Assembly (NCBI RefSeq): GCF_024808875.1
Contig: NZ_JANUCT010000012.1
Coordinates: 30,908-94,907 of the forward strand
DNA: 64,000 nucleotides
Direction of reading: 5' to 3'
From: Methylohalomonas lacus
Lineage (GTDB): Bacteria > Pseudomonadota > Gammaproteobacteria > Methylohalomonadales > Methylohalomonadaceae
Below the pieces are notes generated by a model. The model worked only from the letters and a program-made list of their open reading frames with translations, had not been told where the DNA came from and ran no database searches. This document shows positions 1 to 7,975 of this stretch, piece by piece (the first letter of the stretch is position 1; each line of letters opens with the position of its first letter). A program made the translations under genes and the position numbers.

Positions 1-1
1 G

Positions 2-505
2 TTCGGGGTGGATGCGGGCGTCGACCTGGTCCTGCGCCGTGCCCTGGAAAAGGATTACGTCCAGTTCAAGCACTGGGATTCGCGCCGGCTGGGTGTCAGC
101 GTCGTGCGCGAACTTTACGCTTGCGTGACCGCAGGCCAGGCCGATGGTGGCTTTGTCGTCGCCAGCGGTCATTTCAGCCGTGCGGCCAAGTCTTTCGCGG
201 CGGCCACGCCTGTCCAGCTCGTCGACGGCGCGCAACTGGTTCAACTTATCGGCCCCGTTTGCGCCGACATTGAGCAAAACCTGTTGCGGCCTGCTGCCGC
301 CGAGGCGATCGATCCGCTGCACGACGCGCCCGAATGTCCCGTCTGCGGCCGTTCCATGGTACGCCGCCGGGCACGCGGCCGTTATGCCGGCTCGCAATTT
401 TGGGGATGTGCGGCGTTTCCTGCCTGCCAGGGGCCCGGGATATGGATTGAAGACGGTGCTTTGAAACACGGTTTGAACCGGCGTAAGTTAGAACTTCACC
501 TGTAA
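2..505 (+). CDS. Mrr-like restriction endonuclease with topoisomerase-type zinc ribbon, 5' partial
   Basis: The reading frame is open at the window edge, so the start lies upstream; the first in-frame start-like codon (GTG at 8) falls inside the nuclease fold. The visible N-terminal part has the Mrr/PD-(D/E)xK pattern GVDLVL followed by VQFKHW, matching the D...QxK catalytic core of the restriction endonuclease-like family. The C-terminal part carries a four-cysteine zinc ribbon (CPVC, then Cys and AFPAC) as in topoisomerase I tails. In this family the pair usually means a DNA-binding nuclease acting on modified or foreign DNA. The following small gene starts 27 bases later on the same strand. 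Function beyond 'Mrr-like nuclease' is inference. Confidence 0.75.
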   Translation, partial: FGVDAGVDLVLRRALEKDYVQFKHWDSRRLGVSVVRELYACVTAGQADGGFVVASGHFSRAAKSFAAATPVQLVDGAQLVQLIGPVCADIEQNLLRPAAAEAIDPLHDAPECPVCGRSMVRRRARGRYAGSQFWGCAAFPACQGPGIWIEDGALKHGLNRRKLELHL

Positions 506-532
506 CAGTTCACCGGTTCAATGGAGGTTTGC

Positions 533-775
533 ATGCCGCACTGGAAACTCGCCGAACTCGACAACGAACAACTTGCCATTGTTCACGAAGCAGAGCAGTC
601 GCTGCACCTGGACTATCTGCTGCTTTATCGCGAAAGTGATGCGCACGCCGCTGCTTTCCGGCCACCGCCGGAGCTGCGCTTTGCCCGCCTGAGTGACAGT
701 GAAATGGAATGTCTGCAGGGCATGGAAAAAAATCTCGGCGCGGTGGCGATCGCATACGAGCGCGCCGCGGGTTGA
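533..775 (+). CDS. small hypothetical protein (80 aa)
   Basis: Chosen start ATG at 533 is preceded by a good GGAGG ribosome site (522-527); an in-frame upstream ATG at 521 would lie within that site. The protein begins MPHWKLAEL and is acidic and soluble, with no membrane segment, signal peptide or family motif I recognise. It follows the Mrr-like gene by 27 bases on the same strand and may be cotranscribed. I do not recognise it. Confidence 0.5.
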   Translation: MPHWKLAELDNEQLAIVHEAEQSLHLDYLLLYRESDAHAAAFRPPPELRFARLSDSEMECLQGMEKNLGAVAIAYERAAG

Positions 776-799
776 ATTCCGGCTGACAGGCCGGGACGA

Positions 800-1147
800 T
801 CAGCCCCAGTAGTCGACTGCACGCTTCAGCTCCGCGGCATGGTATTCGCGCGCCGGTATGCCGGTGTCGGGTCCCTGATAGCGTCCCAGCTCGCGTGCCC
901 TGGCAAAGAAACCGGGCGCGGGCAGTCCGTTTCGCTGCTTGCTGACGACCAGTGCGGCTATCAGTGGCACATCCGCCTGGGCATCCTGGACCATCAGTTG
1001 CTCGAGCAGCAGCGCCAGCTGGTGAATGGTGTGTGGTGGTTCCAGTGCCAGTTCGCGGGCGGCGTCGCGGTAGAGAACCGGTCTGCCGCGGCGGGCAACG
1101 CCGCGCAGGTAAGCGCGCACCGCGTCAGCATCCACCCCGGCAGTCAC
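800..1147 (-). CDS. conserved hypothetical protein (115 aa)
   Basis: GTG start preceded by AGGA, 13 bases after the stop of the upstream CopD-like gene, so the two are probably one operon. The protein is soluble. Its core (RAYLRGVARRGRPVLYRDAAREL, in two stretches) looks like a winged-helix-type N-terminal region followed by a segment with LIAALVVSKQRNGLPAPGFF. I recall similar uncharacterised proteins in proteobacteria but know no function. Confidence concerns the gene being real rather than its role. Confidence 0.6.
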   Translation of the reverse strand: MTAGVDADAVRAYLRGVARRGRPVLYRDAARELALEPPHTIHQLALLLEQLMVQDAQADVPLIAALVVSKQRNGLPAPGFFARARELGRYQGPDTGIPAREYHAAELKRAVDYWG

Positions 1148-1160
1148 GTTCGCGTCCTAA

Positions 1161-1619
1161 TCAGCCCACCAGCCGGCCACCACTGGCCACGGCGACCACG
1201 ATCAGCCCGAGACCCAGGTTGATGGCAACAAACAGCCGGATCTGTTCGAGTTTTGCCGCTGCCGTTGCGGTGTCGCCATTGTCCAGGGCCTGGCGAAAAC
1301 GCCGCCAGGGCGCGAAGAAAATGTGCGCGAACAACAGCATCATGAGCAGGCCGAGCCCGTGCATGATATGGATGTGCACGCCGGCGCCGGCAAAGCCGCC
1401 GTACAGACCGAACAGCATGTAGTAGCCGCTGGCCAGCAGGATGGCGATGAGCAGCCATACCGCTGGAAAAAAGCGTCCGAAGACTGCCTGCCAGAGTGAC
1501 TGGCGCTGCGGGCCATCCAGCGTCGCGCCGGCGGCCGGGCGCAGGAAGCAGTAGGCGAAGGTCATGCCGCCGACCCAGATGACGGCGGCCAGCGTGTGCA
1601 GTGCGAGTACCAGACTCAT
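1161..1619 (-). CDS. CopD/DUF2269-like integral membrane protein
   Basis: A 152-residue, strongly hydrophobic protein with about four membrane segments. The N-terminus SLVLALHTLAAVIWVGGM is the hallmark of the CopD-type family, and a second conserved histidine pair (HIHIMHGLG) lies in the third segment. Members are linked to copper handling or haem-type binding in membranes, but single-domain proteins of this sort are mostly uncharacterised. It is the first gene of a probable two-gene operon with the hypothetical protein downstream and is transcribed away from the pqqA pair. Confidence 0.65.
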   Translation of the reverse strand: MSLVLALHTLAAVIWVGGMTFAYCFLRPAAGATLDGPQRQSLWQAVFGRFFPAVWLLIAILLASGYYMLFGLYGGFAGAGVHIHIMHGLGLLMMLLFAHIFFAPWRRFRQALDNGDTATAAAKLEQIRLFVAINLGLGLIVVAVASGGRLVG

Positions 1620-1813
1620 GGTGAATTCCTCAGCGCATTTGATTCTGTGGGGTTATTGGCGCGCACGGTAACACATCTGCCTGCTGCGGACTGGTCGTCG
1701 CCAACCACCTGGTTGGTTGCCAGCAACCATCTGGTTGCAGCCAATCACCCTGTCAGGACGTTTCGTCGATGCCGGAAAATTCAATAAATTCTTGATTATT
1801 AATGATTCTAAAA

Positions 1814-1829
1814 CCAACTCCTGAGTTGG
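1814..1829. promoter_or_regulatory. perfect inverted repeat upstream of pqqA
   Basis: CCAACTC-ct-GAGTTGG is a 7-bp perfect dyad with a 2-bp centre, 67 bases before the first pqqA ATG. A second small hairpin, CATGC-gttct-GCATG (1830-1844), follows at once. The 1694-1750 stretch just upstream also has short repeated CAACCA/GGTTG words. The position suits an operator or a 5' leader structure for the pqqA transcript; no protein can be assigned. Confidence 0.4.
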
Positions 1830-1895
1830 CATGCGTTCTGCATGATCCACGGTAACAGCGAGTGAGCTGACCAAACGATCGACAGGAGAAAGACG

Positions 1896-1970
1896 ATGAA
1901 ATGGGAAACCCCGGCTTATAACGACATCCGCTTCGGCTTCGAAGTGACGATGTACATCAACAACAAGTAA
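1896..1970 (+). CDS. pqqA: PqqA, coenzyme PQQ precursor peptide (copy 1)
   Basis: A 24-codon gene encoding the ribosomal precursor of pyrroloquinoline quinone. It begins MKWETPAYND and contains the invariant GFEVTMY segment. The Glu and Tyr of E-V-T-M-Y are the two residues that PqqE crosslinks and that become PQQ. An AGGAG ribosome site lies at 1884-1888, seven bases before the ATG. PQQ serves periplasmic quinoprotein dehydrogenases such as methanol or aldose dehydrogenases. No pqqBCDE follows, which is unusual because pqqA normally heads that operon; here a second pqqA follows instead. Confidence 0.93.
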   Translation: MKWETPAYNDIRFGFEVTMYINNK

Positions 1971-1994
1971 GACTTGTTGCGACAGAATTCAGGC

Positions 1995-2010
1995 AACGTC
2001 ACGAGACGTT
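1995..2010 (+). other. small hairpin between the two pqqA copies
   Basis: AACGTC-acga-GACGTT forms a six-pair stem with a four-base loop in the 65-base spacer between the two precursor genes. It has no following T-run, so it is unlikely to be a strong terminator; it could tune mRNA stability or separate the two translation units. Confidence 0.35.
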
Positions 2011-2035
2011 AATCCACTAACTGGAGGTGTTTATC

Positions 2036-2110
2036 ATGAAATGGGAAACTCCCGCTTATAACGACATCCGCTTCGGCTTCGAAGTGACGATGTATATCAA
2101 CAACAAGTAA
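2036..2110 (+). CDS. pqqA: PqqA, coenzyme PQQ precursor peptide (copy 2)
   Basis: This second 24-codon gene encodes a peptide identical to the first copy, with the same GFEVTMY core and crosslinking Glu and Tyr. The two genes differ at only three third-position-type bases, whereas the spacer and leader are unrelated. That fits a recent tandem duplication or gene conversion under strict protein-level selection. A strong GGAGG lies at 2023-2027, better than that of copy 1. A rho-independent terminator follows 22 bases after the stop, so the pair forms its own short transcript. The maturation genes must be elsewhere in the genome. Confidence 0.93.
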   Translation: MKWETPAYNDIRFGFEVTMYINNK

Positions 2111-2132
2111 GCATTAGCACTTGTTGTACCCG

Positions 2133-2164
2133 CAAAACCCCGCTCCGGCGGGGTTTTGTTTTTT
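2133..2164 (+). terminator. rho-independent terminator after pqqA pair
   Basis: CAAAACCCCGC (2133-2143) pairs perfectly with GCGGGGTTTTG (2148-2158) around a TCCG loop, followed by six Ts (2159-2164). It closes the short pqqA-pqqA transcript. Confidence 0.9.
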
Positions 2165-2301
2165 GGGCTGTTTCCGGCAGAAGCCTGCCTGTTCAGGATT
2201 AATCCAGTTTTTTTCCCGGTTAACAGGCTTGTATTTGAAAGCTCGCGCCCATACAAGGACAATAATGGGCAATCAATTCTCAGCATGTATAAATTGTTGT
2301 C

Positions 2302-2823
2302 ATGAAAATCACCGACAAAGATCCAGAGCGACATAACAGCATTGAATACCCGATGGAGTTATCGGCGCCGCCCTACGCCCCGGTACCGGTGGCGGACGAG
2401 AAGGATGAGCAGCGCAACGTCGCCCGGCATCACACGAACCAGAAACTCGACGAGTTGAAGGAGCAGTACGACCTGGCGCGTCAGCAGCTCGAGGCCATCG
2501 AACGCCAGGTCAAGGGTACCGTGGATCGCCTGCAGGTCACCGAGGCGGTACTGGAAGCGGACTACCAGTTCTCGCCGGTGGTCATGAAGACCTATTACCT
2601 GTACTGGCATAGCGGCAAGCAAAAGTACGTGCTCAGCCCCACCGGTCCGCAGGCATGGAGCTGCGGTGCGCCGGACCACTGGGAGTACCAGTCGGCGGTA
2701 CGTCTGCTCGGCGATTCCACCTGGGAGCCGGTCGAGGTCAATGAACCCATGGATGCGGACGCCGCCCGGCAGGGTGCTGACAGCGGCTCCCAGGGCGATA
2801 CCATCGACGGCGAGACCGTCTAG
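2302..2823 (+). CDS. DUF2452-like protein
   Basis: A 173-residue soluble protein. The middle has a coiled-coil stretch (about residues 45-80, LDELKEQYDLARQQLEAIERQ). It is followed by a compact domain with YYLYWHSGKQKYVLS and QAWSCGAPDHWEY, which I associate with the DUF2452 family of unknown function found in bacteria and eukaryotes. The C-terminal 25 residues are acidic and probably disordered. It stands alone, 138 bases after the pqqA terminator. The family name is from memory. Confidence 0.6.
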   Translation: MKITDKDPERHNSIEYPMELSAPPYAPVPVADEKDEQRNVARHHTNQKLDELKEQYDLARQQLEAIERQVKGTVDRLQVTEAVLEADYQFSPVVMKTYYLYWHSGKQKYVLSPTGPQAWSCGAPDHWEYQSAVRLLGDSTWEPVEVNEPMDADAARQGADSGSQGDTIDGETV

Positions 2824-2910
2824 TAGCATTCATTCCGGCGGGATCTGTCCCGTGCCCGGTTCCGAAATTGCCGCTGCCGACAGCCGTCGGCGCGGGTACA
2901 ATGCGCCGCC

Positions 2911-3684
2911 ATGACTGAAACCATCACCGCAACGTTGACCGCCGCGCAGCGCGATCGCTTCACTGAGCAGGGCTACCTGGTACTGCGTCAGTTGGCGCCG
3001 GCCACCGTGTTGACTGAACTGCAACAGGTGGCCCGTGAGCAGCTGGCCGCCCGGCAAGCGCCGCTGGAGTATGAGTCCGAGGCCGACTATCCGGGTCTGC
3101 CGGGGCTGACCGGGCAGACCGAGGGCACCACCGTGCGCCGCCTGCTGCAGGCCTACGATCGGCACCCCGCCTTTGCCGACTGGGCAACCCACGAACGCAT
3201 CACGGCACGCGTGGCGGCGTTGCTCGGCGATGACCTGTGGCTGGTGCGCAATCATCACAATTGCCTGATGACCAAACATCCGCAGGGCAGTAGCCGCACC
3301 GGCTGGCACCGCGACACCCGCTACTGGTACTTCAGCCGGCCGGAACTGGTCAACGCCTGGCTGGCGCTGGACGGTGAACATCCCGACAATGGCGGCCTGC
3401 ACGTGATTCCCGGCAGCCAGCGGCTGGATATCGAGCCGGAGCGGCTCGACGCGGCGCTGTTCCTGCGCGATGACCCGCGCAACCAGGCGCTCATCGACAG
3501 TGCCGTGGCCTTGCAGCTCGAACCCGGCGACGTGCTGCTGTTTCACAGTCACCTGTTGCATGCTGCCGGTAATAACCGCAGCGAAGCGGTCAAGCACGCG
3601 CTGGTGTTTACCTATCGCGCCGGCGACAATCCGCCGCTGGCGGATTCACGTTCCAGCCGTCAGCCGGACGTGCCGCTGGGTTAG
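2911..3684 (+). CDS. phytanoyl-CoA dioxygenase (PhyH) family protein
   Basis: A 257-residue member of the Fe(II)/2-oxoglutarate dioxygenases of the PhyH type. The metal-binding HxD is seen in GWHRDTRYW (about residues 131-138). The distal histidine lies in LLFHSHLLHAAGNN (about residue 212), followed by an arginine in VFTYRAG that would hold 2-oxoglutarate. Such enzymes hydroxylate varied small substrates, including ectoine (EctD) in osmolyte metabolism, but this one is short and lacks features that would fix the substrate. It stands alone, without partner genes. Confidence 0.8.
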   Translation: MTETITATLTAAQRDRFTEQGYLVLRQLAPATVLTELQQVAREQLAARQAPLEYESEADYPGLPGLTGQTEGTTVRRLLQAYDRHPAFADWATHERITARVAALLGDDLWLVRNHHNCLMTKHPQGSSRTGWHRDTRYWYFSRPELVNAWLALDGEHPDNGGLHVIPGSQRLDIEPERLDAALFLRDDPRNQALIDSAVALQLEPGDVLLFHSHLLHAAGNNRSEAVKHALVFTYRAGDNPPLADSRSSRQPDVPLG

Positions 3685-3725
3685 GTGGCCGGCTGCGTCA
3701 CTCAACGCTAGCGTTGTGGCCCGAT

Positions 3726-3989
3726 TCATACGCGTGGTGTGCGTGTGCCGGCGCCACCCATAGCCAGGCCGAACAGCGTGCAGGCGGCTCCCGCCCACAG
3801 CAGGCATAACAGATAGAGCAGCCAGCCGAGCGGATTGTCGCCGAGACCGAAGTGGCTGGTTGCCAGCGCAACCAGTACGGCAACAATGATCATCAGCTGG
3901 CTGGCAATCAGCGCTAACGCCAGCCGCAGTAATCCAGCTTGTTCCCGGATCGCATCACTGGTCTCGGCAAGCAGGTTCATTCGCAACAT
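3726..3989 (-). CDS. small two-segment membrane protein
   Basis: The start at 3989 (MLRMNLLAE) has a GGGGAG ribosome site just upstream; a longer frame exists but its N-terminus looks non-coding. The 87-residue product has an amphipathic N-terminus (SDAIREQAG) and two hydrophobic segments (LIASQLMIIVAVLVAL and WLLYLLCLLWAGAACTLFGL). No family is recognised. It is divergently placed to the next membrane-protein gene. Confidence 0.5.
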   Translation of the reverse strand: MLRMNLLAETSDAIREQAGLLRLALALIASQLMIIVAVLVALATSHFGLGDNPLGWLLYLLCLLWAGAACTLFGLAMGGAGTRTPRV

Positions 3990-4105
3990 GTCATCTCCCC
4001 GGTCAGACGTATTTGAAGATGAACTATGCGGACGCCGGCATGATGTGGCAAGTGTCGGCAATAGCGGCGTTTCAGCCAATGCCGAATATCCGCTAAACTG
4101 CCGGC

Positions 4106-4396
4106 ATGCCATTACTCATTGCACTTGTTCTTGCCATTCCGACCCTGATCGGTATCGCCATAGCGTGGTACTGGCTGGTGTGCTGGGGCGAGGTCAATCT
4201 CAAGCCGCGCTATGGCGATCGCAAGGGTTTTGTCCTTGCCGCCGTGGTGATCCCCGCCGTTCTCATCACGACCATCAGCGCTGCTGCAACATTGCTCGGC
4301 CGCGTTTACGGTGCCTATTTTCTCGGTGCCGTGCTGCTCGGCTTTGCCATATTCGGGCTCGTATCACTGTACCTACGCTTCATCTGGCGTGCCTGA
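4106..4396 (+). CDS. small three-segment membrane protein
   Basis: The product is 96 residues with three hydrophobic segments: an N-terminal one (LLIALVLAIPTLIGIAIAWYW), a middle one (AAVVIPAVLITTISAAATLLG) and a C-terminal one. It lies 35 bases before the AI-2E-type permease on the same strand, so the two are probably cotranscribed. No family or function is recognised. Confidence 0.55.
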   Translation: MPLLIALVLAIPTLIGIAIAWYWLVCWGEVNLKPRYGDRKGFVLAAVVIPAVLITTISAAATLLGRVYGAYFLGAVLLGFAIFGLVSLYLRFIWRA

Positions 4397-4431
4397 GCCG
4401 TATCCTTTGAACAACTCACCGGGACAACATC

Positions 4432-5505
4432 ATGGCTGAATCCACACCGGGCACCGATCGTTTTCGCAAGGTTTTCATCCTGCTGCTGTTGCTGGTCGTC
4501 GGTGCCACATTCCTCGGCATGATCAGCAACTTCATTATCGCGCTGGTTCTGGCCGGCGTGTTCAGTGCGTTGTTGTATCCATTGCAAAGCTGGTTGTGTC
4601 AGCGGCTTGGTGGGCGGTCGGCGCTTGCGGCCATTCTGGTTCTCACCGCTGCCGTCGTCGTGATCGTTCTGCCGTTGCTGGCCATGCTGGGTGTCGTCGT
4701 CGCCGAGGCCGTGCAGGTGAGCGAACAGATCAAGCCTTGGGCCAGGGAGCTCATGTCCGGCGATACACCGATCACCGCGCAATTGCCCGATTGGCTGCCC
4801 TATGCCGAGCAACTGGAGCCATATCGCGAGCGCATCCTGAACAAGATCGCCGAGGCCGGCAGTGCTTCCGGTAAATGGCTGGTGAGCAGCGTATCCGCAG
4901 TTACCCAGGGTACGGTCGGTTTTCTGCTTAGCCTGTTTGTCATGCTTTACGCCATGTTCTTTTTTCTCATCGATGGCGCGCGCATGCTGGATGTATTCAA
5001 GCTGCACCTGCCGCTTGCACGCGAGGACTGGGACCTGATTCTCGACCGTGGCGTCGCGGTGACGCGAGCGTCACTTAAGGGCATTCTGGTTATCGGTGCA
5101 TTACAGGGCCTGCTGGTGGGTCTCGGTCTATGGGCAGCCGGCATCAGTGGTGCGGCATTCTGGGGTACCATCGTGCTGATCCTGTCCGCCATACCCGGCC
5201 TTGGTGCACCGCTTATCTGGGTACCGGCAGCGATTTATCTGTTCGTGACCGGCGCAACCGGCTGGGGTATTGCCATGGTGGTCTGGGGCGCGGTGGTCGT
5301 CGGTCTTGTCGATAACGTCCTGCGCCCGATCATTGTCGGCCGTGATACCCGCTTGCCGGATCTGTTGATTCTGGTGGCGACCCTCGGTGGCATCATCATG
5401 TTCGGTGCAGTGGGCATACTACTCGGGCCGATTATCGCCGCGATGCTCGACACCGTACTCAACATCTACCGTCGCGCGTTCCGGGACTGGTTGCCGGCCG
5501 ATTGA
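4432..5505 (+). CDS. AI-2E family transporter (PerM/YdiK type)
   Basis: A 357-residue polytopic protein with the typical AI-2E-family layout. Paired N-terminal helices (FILLLLLVVGATFLG and IIALVLAGVFSALLYPL) are followed by a soluble insert (about residues 95-150), then a dense helical C-terminal half with LSAIPGLGAPLIWVPAAIYL and VDNVLRPIIVG. The family exports small molecules; members are linked to autoinducer 2 export or Na+/H+ exchange, but most are uncharacterised. It is probably cotranscribed with the small membrane protein before it. Confidence 0.8.
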   Translation: MAESTPGTDRFRKVFILLLLLVVGATFLGMISNFIIALVLAGVFSALLYPLQSWLCQRLGGRSALAAILVLTAAVVVIVLPLLAMLGVVVAEAVQVSEQIKPWARELMSGDTPITAQLPDWLPYAEQLEPYRERILNKIAEAGSASGKWLVSSVSAVTQGTVGFLLSLFVMLYAMFFFLIDGARMLDVFKLHLPLAREDWDLILDRGVAVTRASLKGILVIGALQGLLVGLGLWAAGISGAAFWGTIVLILSAIPGLGAPLIWVPAAIYLFVTGATGWGIAMVVWGAVVVGLVDNVLRPIIVGRDTRLPDLLILVATLGGIIMFGAVGILLGPIIAAMLDTVLNIYRRAFRDWLPAD

Positions 5506-5624
5506 GGGATACTGTACTGATGGCGTCGCGAACATGACTGCTCATGGAATCAATCGAGTCATTGTGCGTCCCAAAGACATTCTCTTAATGAAACGGTTCT
5601 GTTGGCAGTGATGGCGCGAGGCTG

Positions 5625-6032
5625 ATGCTCGACGGGTTGCAACAATACGAGGCACTGTTCTGGTGGCTGTTCGCCGGATCGATAATCACCTTCGTCGCCA
5701 CACTGGTTATCGTACCCATTCTGATCGTGCGCCTGCCGCATGATTATTTTTCGCATGAGCGGCGCCGCAGTCTCAGTCGTAGCAAACAGCATATTCTGAT
5801 CCGCGTGCCGCTGGTGATACTGAAAAACACACTTGGGGCCGTACTGTTCATGATGGGGATCATCATGCTGGTAACGCCGGGGCAGGGCATACTGACCCTG
5901 CTGGTCGGACTCGTGCTGCTCAATTATCCGGGCAAGTACCGGCTCGAGCGCTGGATCGTGTCACGGCCAGCGGTATTCAATGTCATCAATTGGTTACGTC
6001 GCCGCGCCGACAGGCCGCCACTGGTGCTTTAG
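5625..6032 (+). CDS. PGPGW-like transmembrane protein
   Basis: A 135-residue protein with an N-terminal membrane segment (WWLFAGSIITFVATLVIVPILIV) and a second hydrophobic stretch holding MLVTPGQGILTLLVGLVLL, the signature of the putative PGPGW membrane family. The remainder is basic. It precedes the cNMP/CBS protein by 41 bases and may be cotranscribed with it. Function unknown. Confidence 0.6.
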   Translation: MLDGLQQYEALFWWLFAGSIITFVATLVIVPILIVRLPHDYFSHERRRSLSRSKQHILIRVPLVILKNTLGAVLFMMGIIMLVTPGQGILTLLVGLVLLNYPGKYRLERWIVSRPAVFNVINWLRRRADRPPLVL

Positions 6033-6073
6033 AAAATAATGCCGGCATACCCTGCAACAAGGTGGAGAACGAC

Positions 6074-7972
6074 ATGGAAGTAGAATTGCTCGACATCCGC
6101 CAGCATATGGGGGGCTTTCCGCCCTTCGACATGATCGACGACGATCTGCTGGATGAGGTGGCCGGTCAGATCGAGGTAGCCTATTTCAAGGCGGGTAGCG
6201 ATATCCTGGTTTATGACCAGGAGATTCATCATCTGTGCTATATCCGCAGCGGTGCCGTCGAGGTCTATCGTCGCAACGGCGATCTGTATAACTGGCTGGA
6301 TGAGGGCGATATCTTCGGTCACTTCGGGCTGATGCGCAACAATCGCGTGCGCTTCCCGGTACGGGCGATGGAAGATACGCTCATCTATTTCATCCCCGAG
6401 GTGCTGTTCGAGAAGCTGTGCGAAAGCAACGACAACTTTGCCGATTTTGTTGAACTTGAACGGCCGCGTCTGCAGGCAACTATCGAGGAGCAGAAAAAGA
6501 ACAATGACATGATGATCACGCGGGTGCGCAAGCTGGTCTCACGTTACCCGCTGATCGTCGCGGCCTCGACAACGGTACAGGAGGCAGCCCATCAACTGAC
6601 CGAGTCACAGGTCTCCGCCGTGCTGGTGGTCGACAGTATGAACGATGCGCCGCGCTATATTTACCGTGACAGTGAGGCACGGCCCTGGCAGGTGCGCGGC
6701 ATTCTAACGGATAGCGACTTTCGCGGTCGCGTTGTTGCCAAAGGGTTGCCGCCCGAGACACCGGTGGGTGAAATCATCGGCGACAGATTGATCGTCATTC
6801 AGTCCGATGAATCCGTGTATGAAGCCATGCTGACCATGCTGCGCAATAACGTGCATCATCTGCCGGTCATGCACAGGCTATCGCCGATCGGTATCGTGCA
6901 CCTTTCGGATATTATCCGCTACGAGACGAACAGCAGCTTCTATCTGGTCAGCAACATCTTCAGCCAGGTCAATGCCGCCGGCATGGCCCGGCTGGCACCG
7001 GATGTGCGTGCCGCGTTTGTCAGCATGGTCGATGAAGGCGCGGACTCGCGCATGGTCGGTAGCGCACTGTCGACGATTGGCCGCAGCTTCACTCGCCGCT
7101 TGCTGGAACTGGCCGAGGAGTCGCTGGGCCCGCCGCCCGTGGCTTACTGTTTTATGGCCCTGGGATCGCTGGCCCGCGACGAACAGTCGATCGTGACCGA
7201 CCAGGACAATGCCCTGGTGCTCGCCGATGATTTCGATCCTGACGAACACGACGCGTATTTCGCGGCACTGGCCGGGATCGTCAGCGATGGTCTCAATACC
7301 TGCGGCTATCCCTACTGCAAGGGCGACATCATGGCGACCAATCGCCAATGGCGCCAGCCGCTCTCGGTCTGGAAGCAATACTTCAACGACTGGCTGAATG
7401 ATCCGACACCCGAGCGACTACTAAACAGTTCGATCTTTTTTGATCTCGATGCTATCTACGGCGATAGCCTACTGGTCGAGGAATTGCAGGAACTGATAGC
7501 GGAAAAGGCGGCGAAAAAGCCGCTGTTTCTCGCGGCCATGGCGCTCAATGCCCTGAACCGCACGCCGCCACTGGGCATTTTCCGCACTTTCGTGCTCGAG
7601 CAGGACGGCAAGAAGAACAACTCGATCAATCTCAAGCGTCGCGGTATCGCTCCCATGGTCGACTTGATTCGCGTCCATGCGCTGGCCTGTGGTTCGCGCG
7701 CGCAGAACAGCTTCGATCGCCTCGACGATATCGATCAGACGCAGCTGCTGGCGCCGGGTGTCAGTGACAACCTGCGGCATGCGTTCGAATTTCTGTCCAT
7801 GTCACGCTATCGTCACCAGGTGATCGATATCAAACAGGAGCGCCCGCCCGACAATAATATCGAGCCGGAAAACGTTTCCGACAGCGAGCGGCATCACCTT
7901 AAGGATTCCTTTCAGATACTGGATTACGCGCAGAAATTTCTGCGCTTTCGATTTCCCATGCCGGCGGAATAG
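6074..7972 (+). CDS. cyclic-nucleotide-binding / CBS / DUF294 nucleotidyltransferase-like protein
   Basis: Start ATG at 6074 follows GGTGGAG; the frame is open further upstream but overlaps the previous gene. The 632-residue protein has a cNMP-binding domain (about 20-130), a CBS pair (about 160-290) and a DUF294 nucleotidyltransferase-like domain. The last carries GSLARDEQSIVTDQDNALV (about residues 370-388), matching the GS-R-EQ-TD-D pattern of the GlnD/GlnE-type superfamily. Proteins of this layout are usually paired with a DnaQ-like exonuclease and often with acetate-type symporters. The same exonuclease partner follows here after 3 bases. A sensory or regulatory role at the membrane is inferred from the family. 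Confidence 0.85.
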   Translation: MEVELLDIRQHMGGFPPFDMIDDDLLDEVAGQIEVAYFKAGSDILVYDQEIHHLCYIRSGAVEVYRRNGDLYNWLDEGDIFGHFGLMRNNRVRFPVRAMEDTLIYFIPEVLFEKLCESNDNFADFVELERPRLQATIEEQKKNNDMMITRVRKLVSRYPLIVAASTTVQEAAHQLTESQVSAVLVVDSMNDAPRYIYRDSEARPWQVRGILTDSDFRGRVVAKGLPPETPVGEIIGDRLIVIQSDESVYEAMLTMLRNNVHHLPVMHRLSPIGIVHLSDIIRYETNSSFYLVSNIFSQVNAAGMARLAPDVRAAFVSMVDEGADSRMVGSALSTIGRSFTRRLLELAEESLGPPPVAYCFMALGSLARDEQSIVTDQDNALVLADDFDPDEHDAYFAALAGIVSDGLNTCGYPYCKGDIMATNRQWRQPLSVWKQYFNDWLNDPTPERLLNSSIFFDLDAIYGDSLLVEELQELIAEKAAKKPLFLAAMALNALNRTPPLGIFRTFVLEQDGKKNNSINLKRRGIAPMVDLIRVHALACGSRAQNSFDRLDDIDQTQLLAPGVSDNLRHAFEFLSMSRYRHQVIDIKQERPPDNNIEPENVSDSERHHLKDSFQILDYAQKFLRFRFPMPAE

Positions 7973-7975
7973 ACA

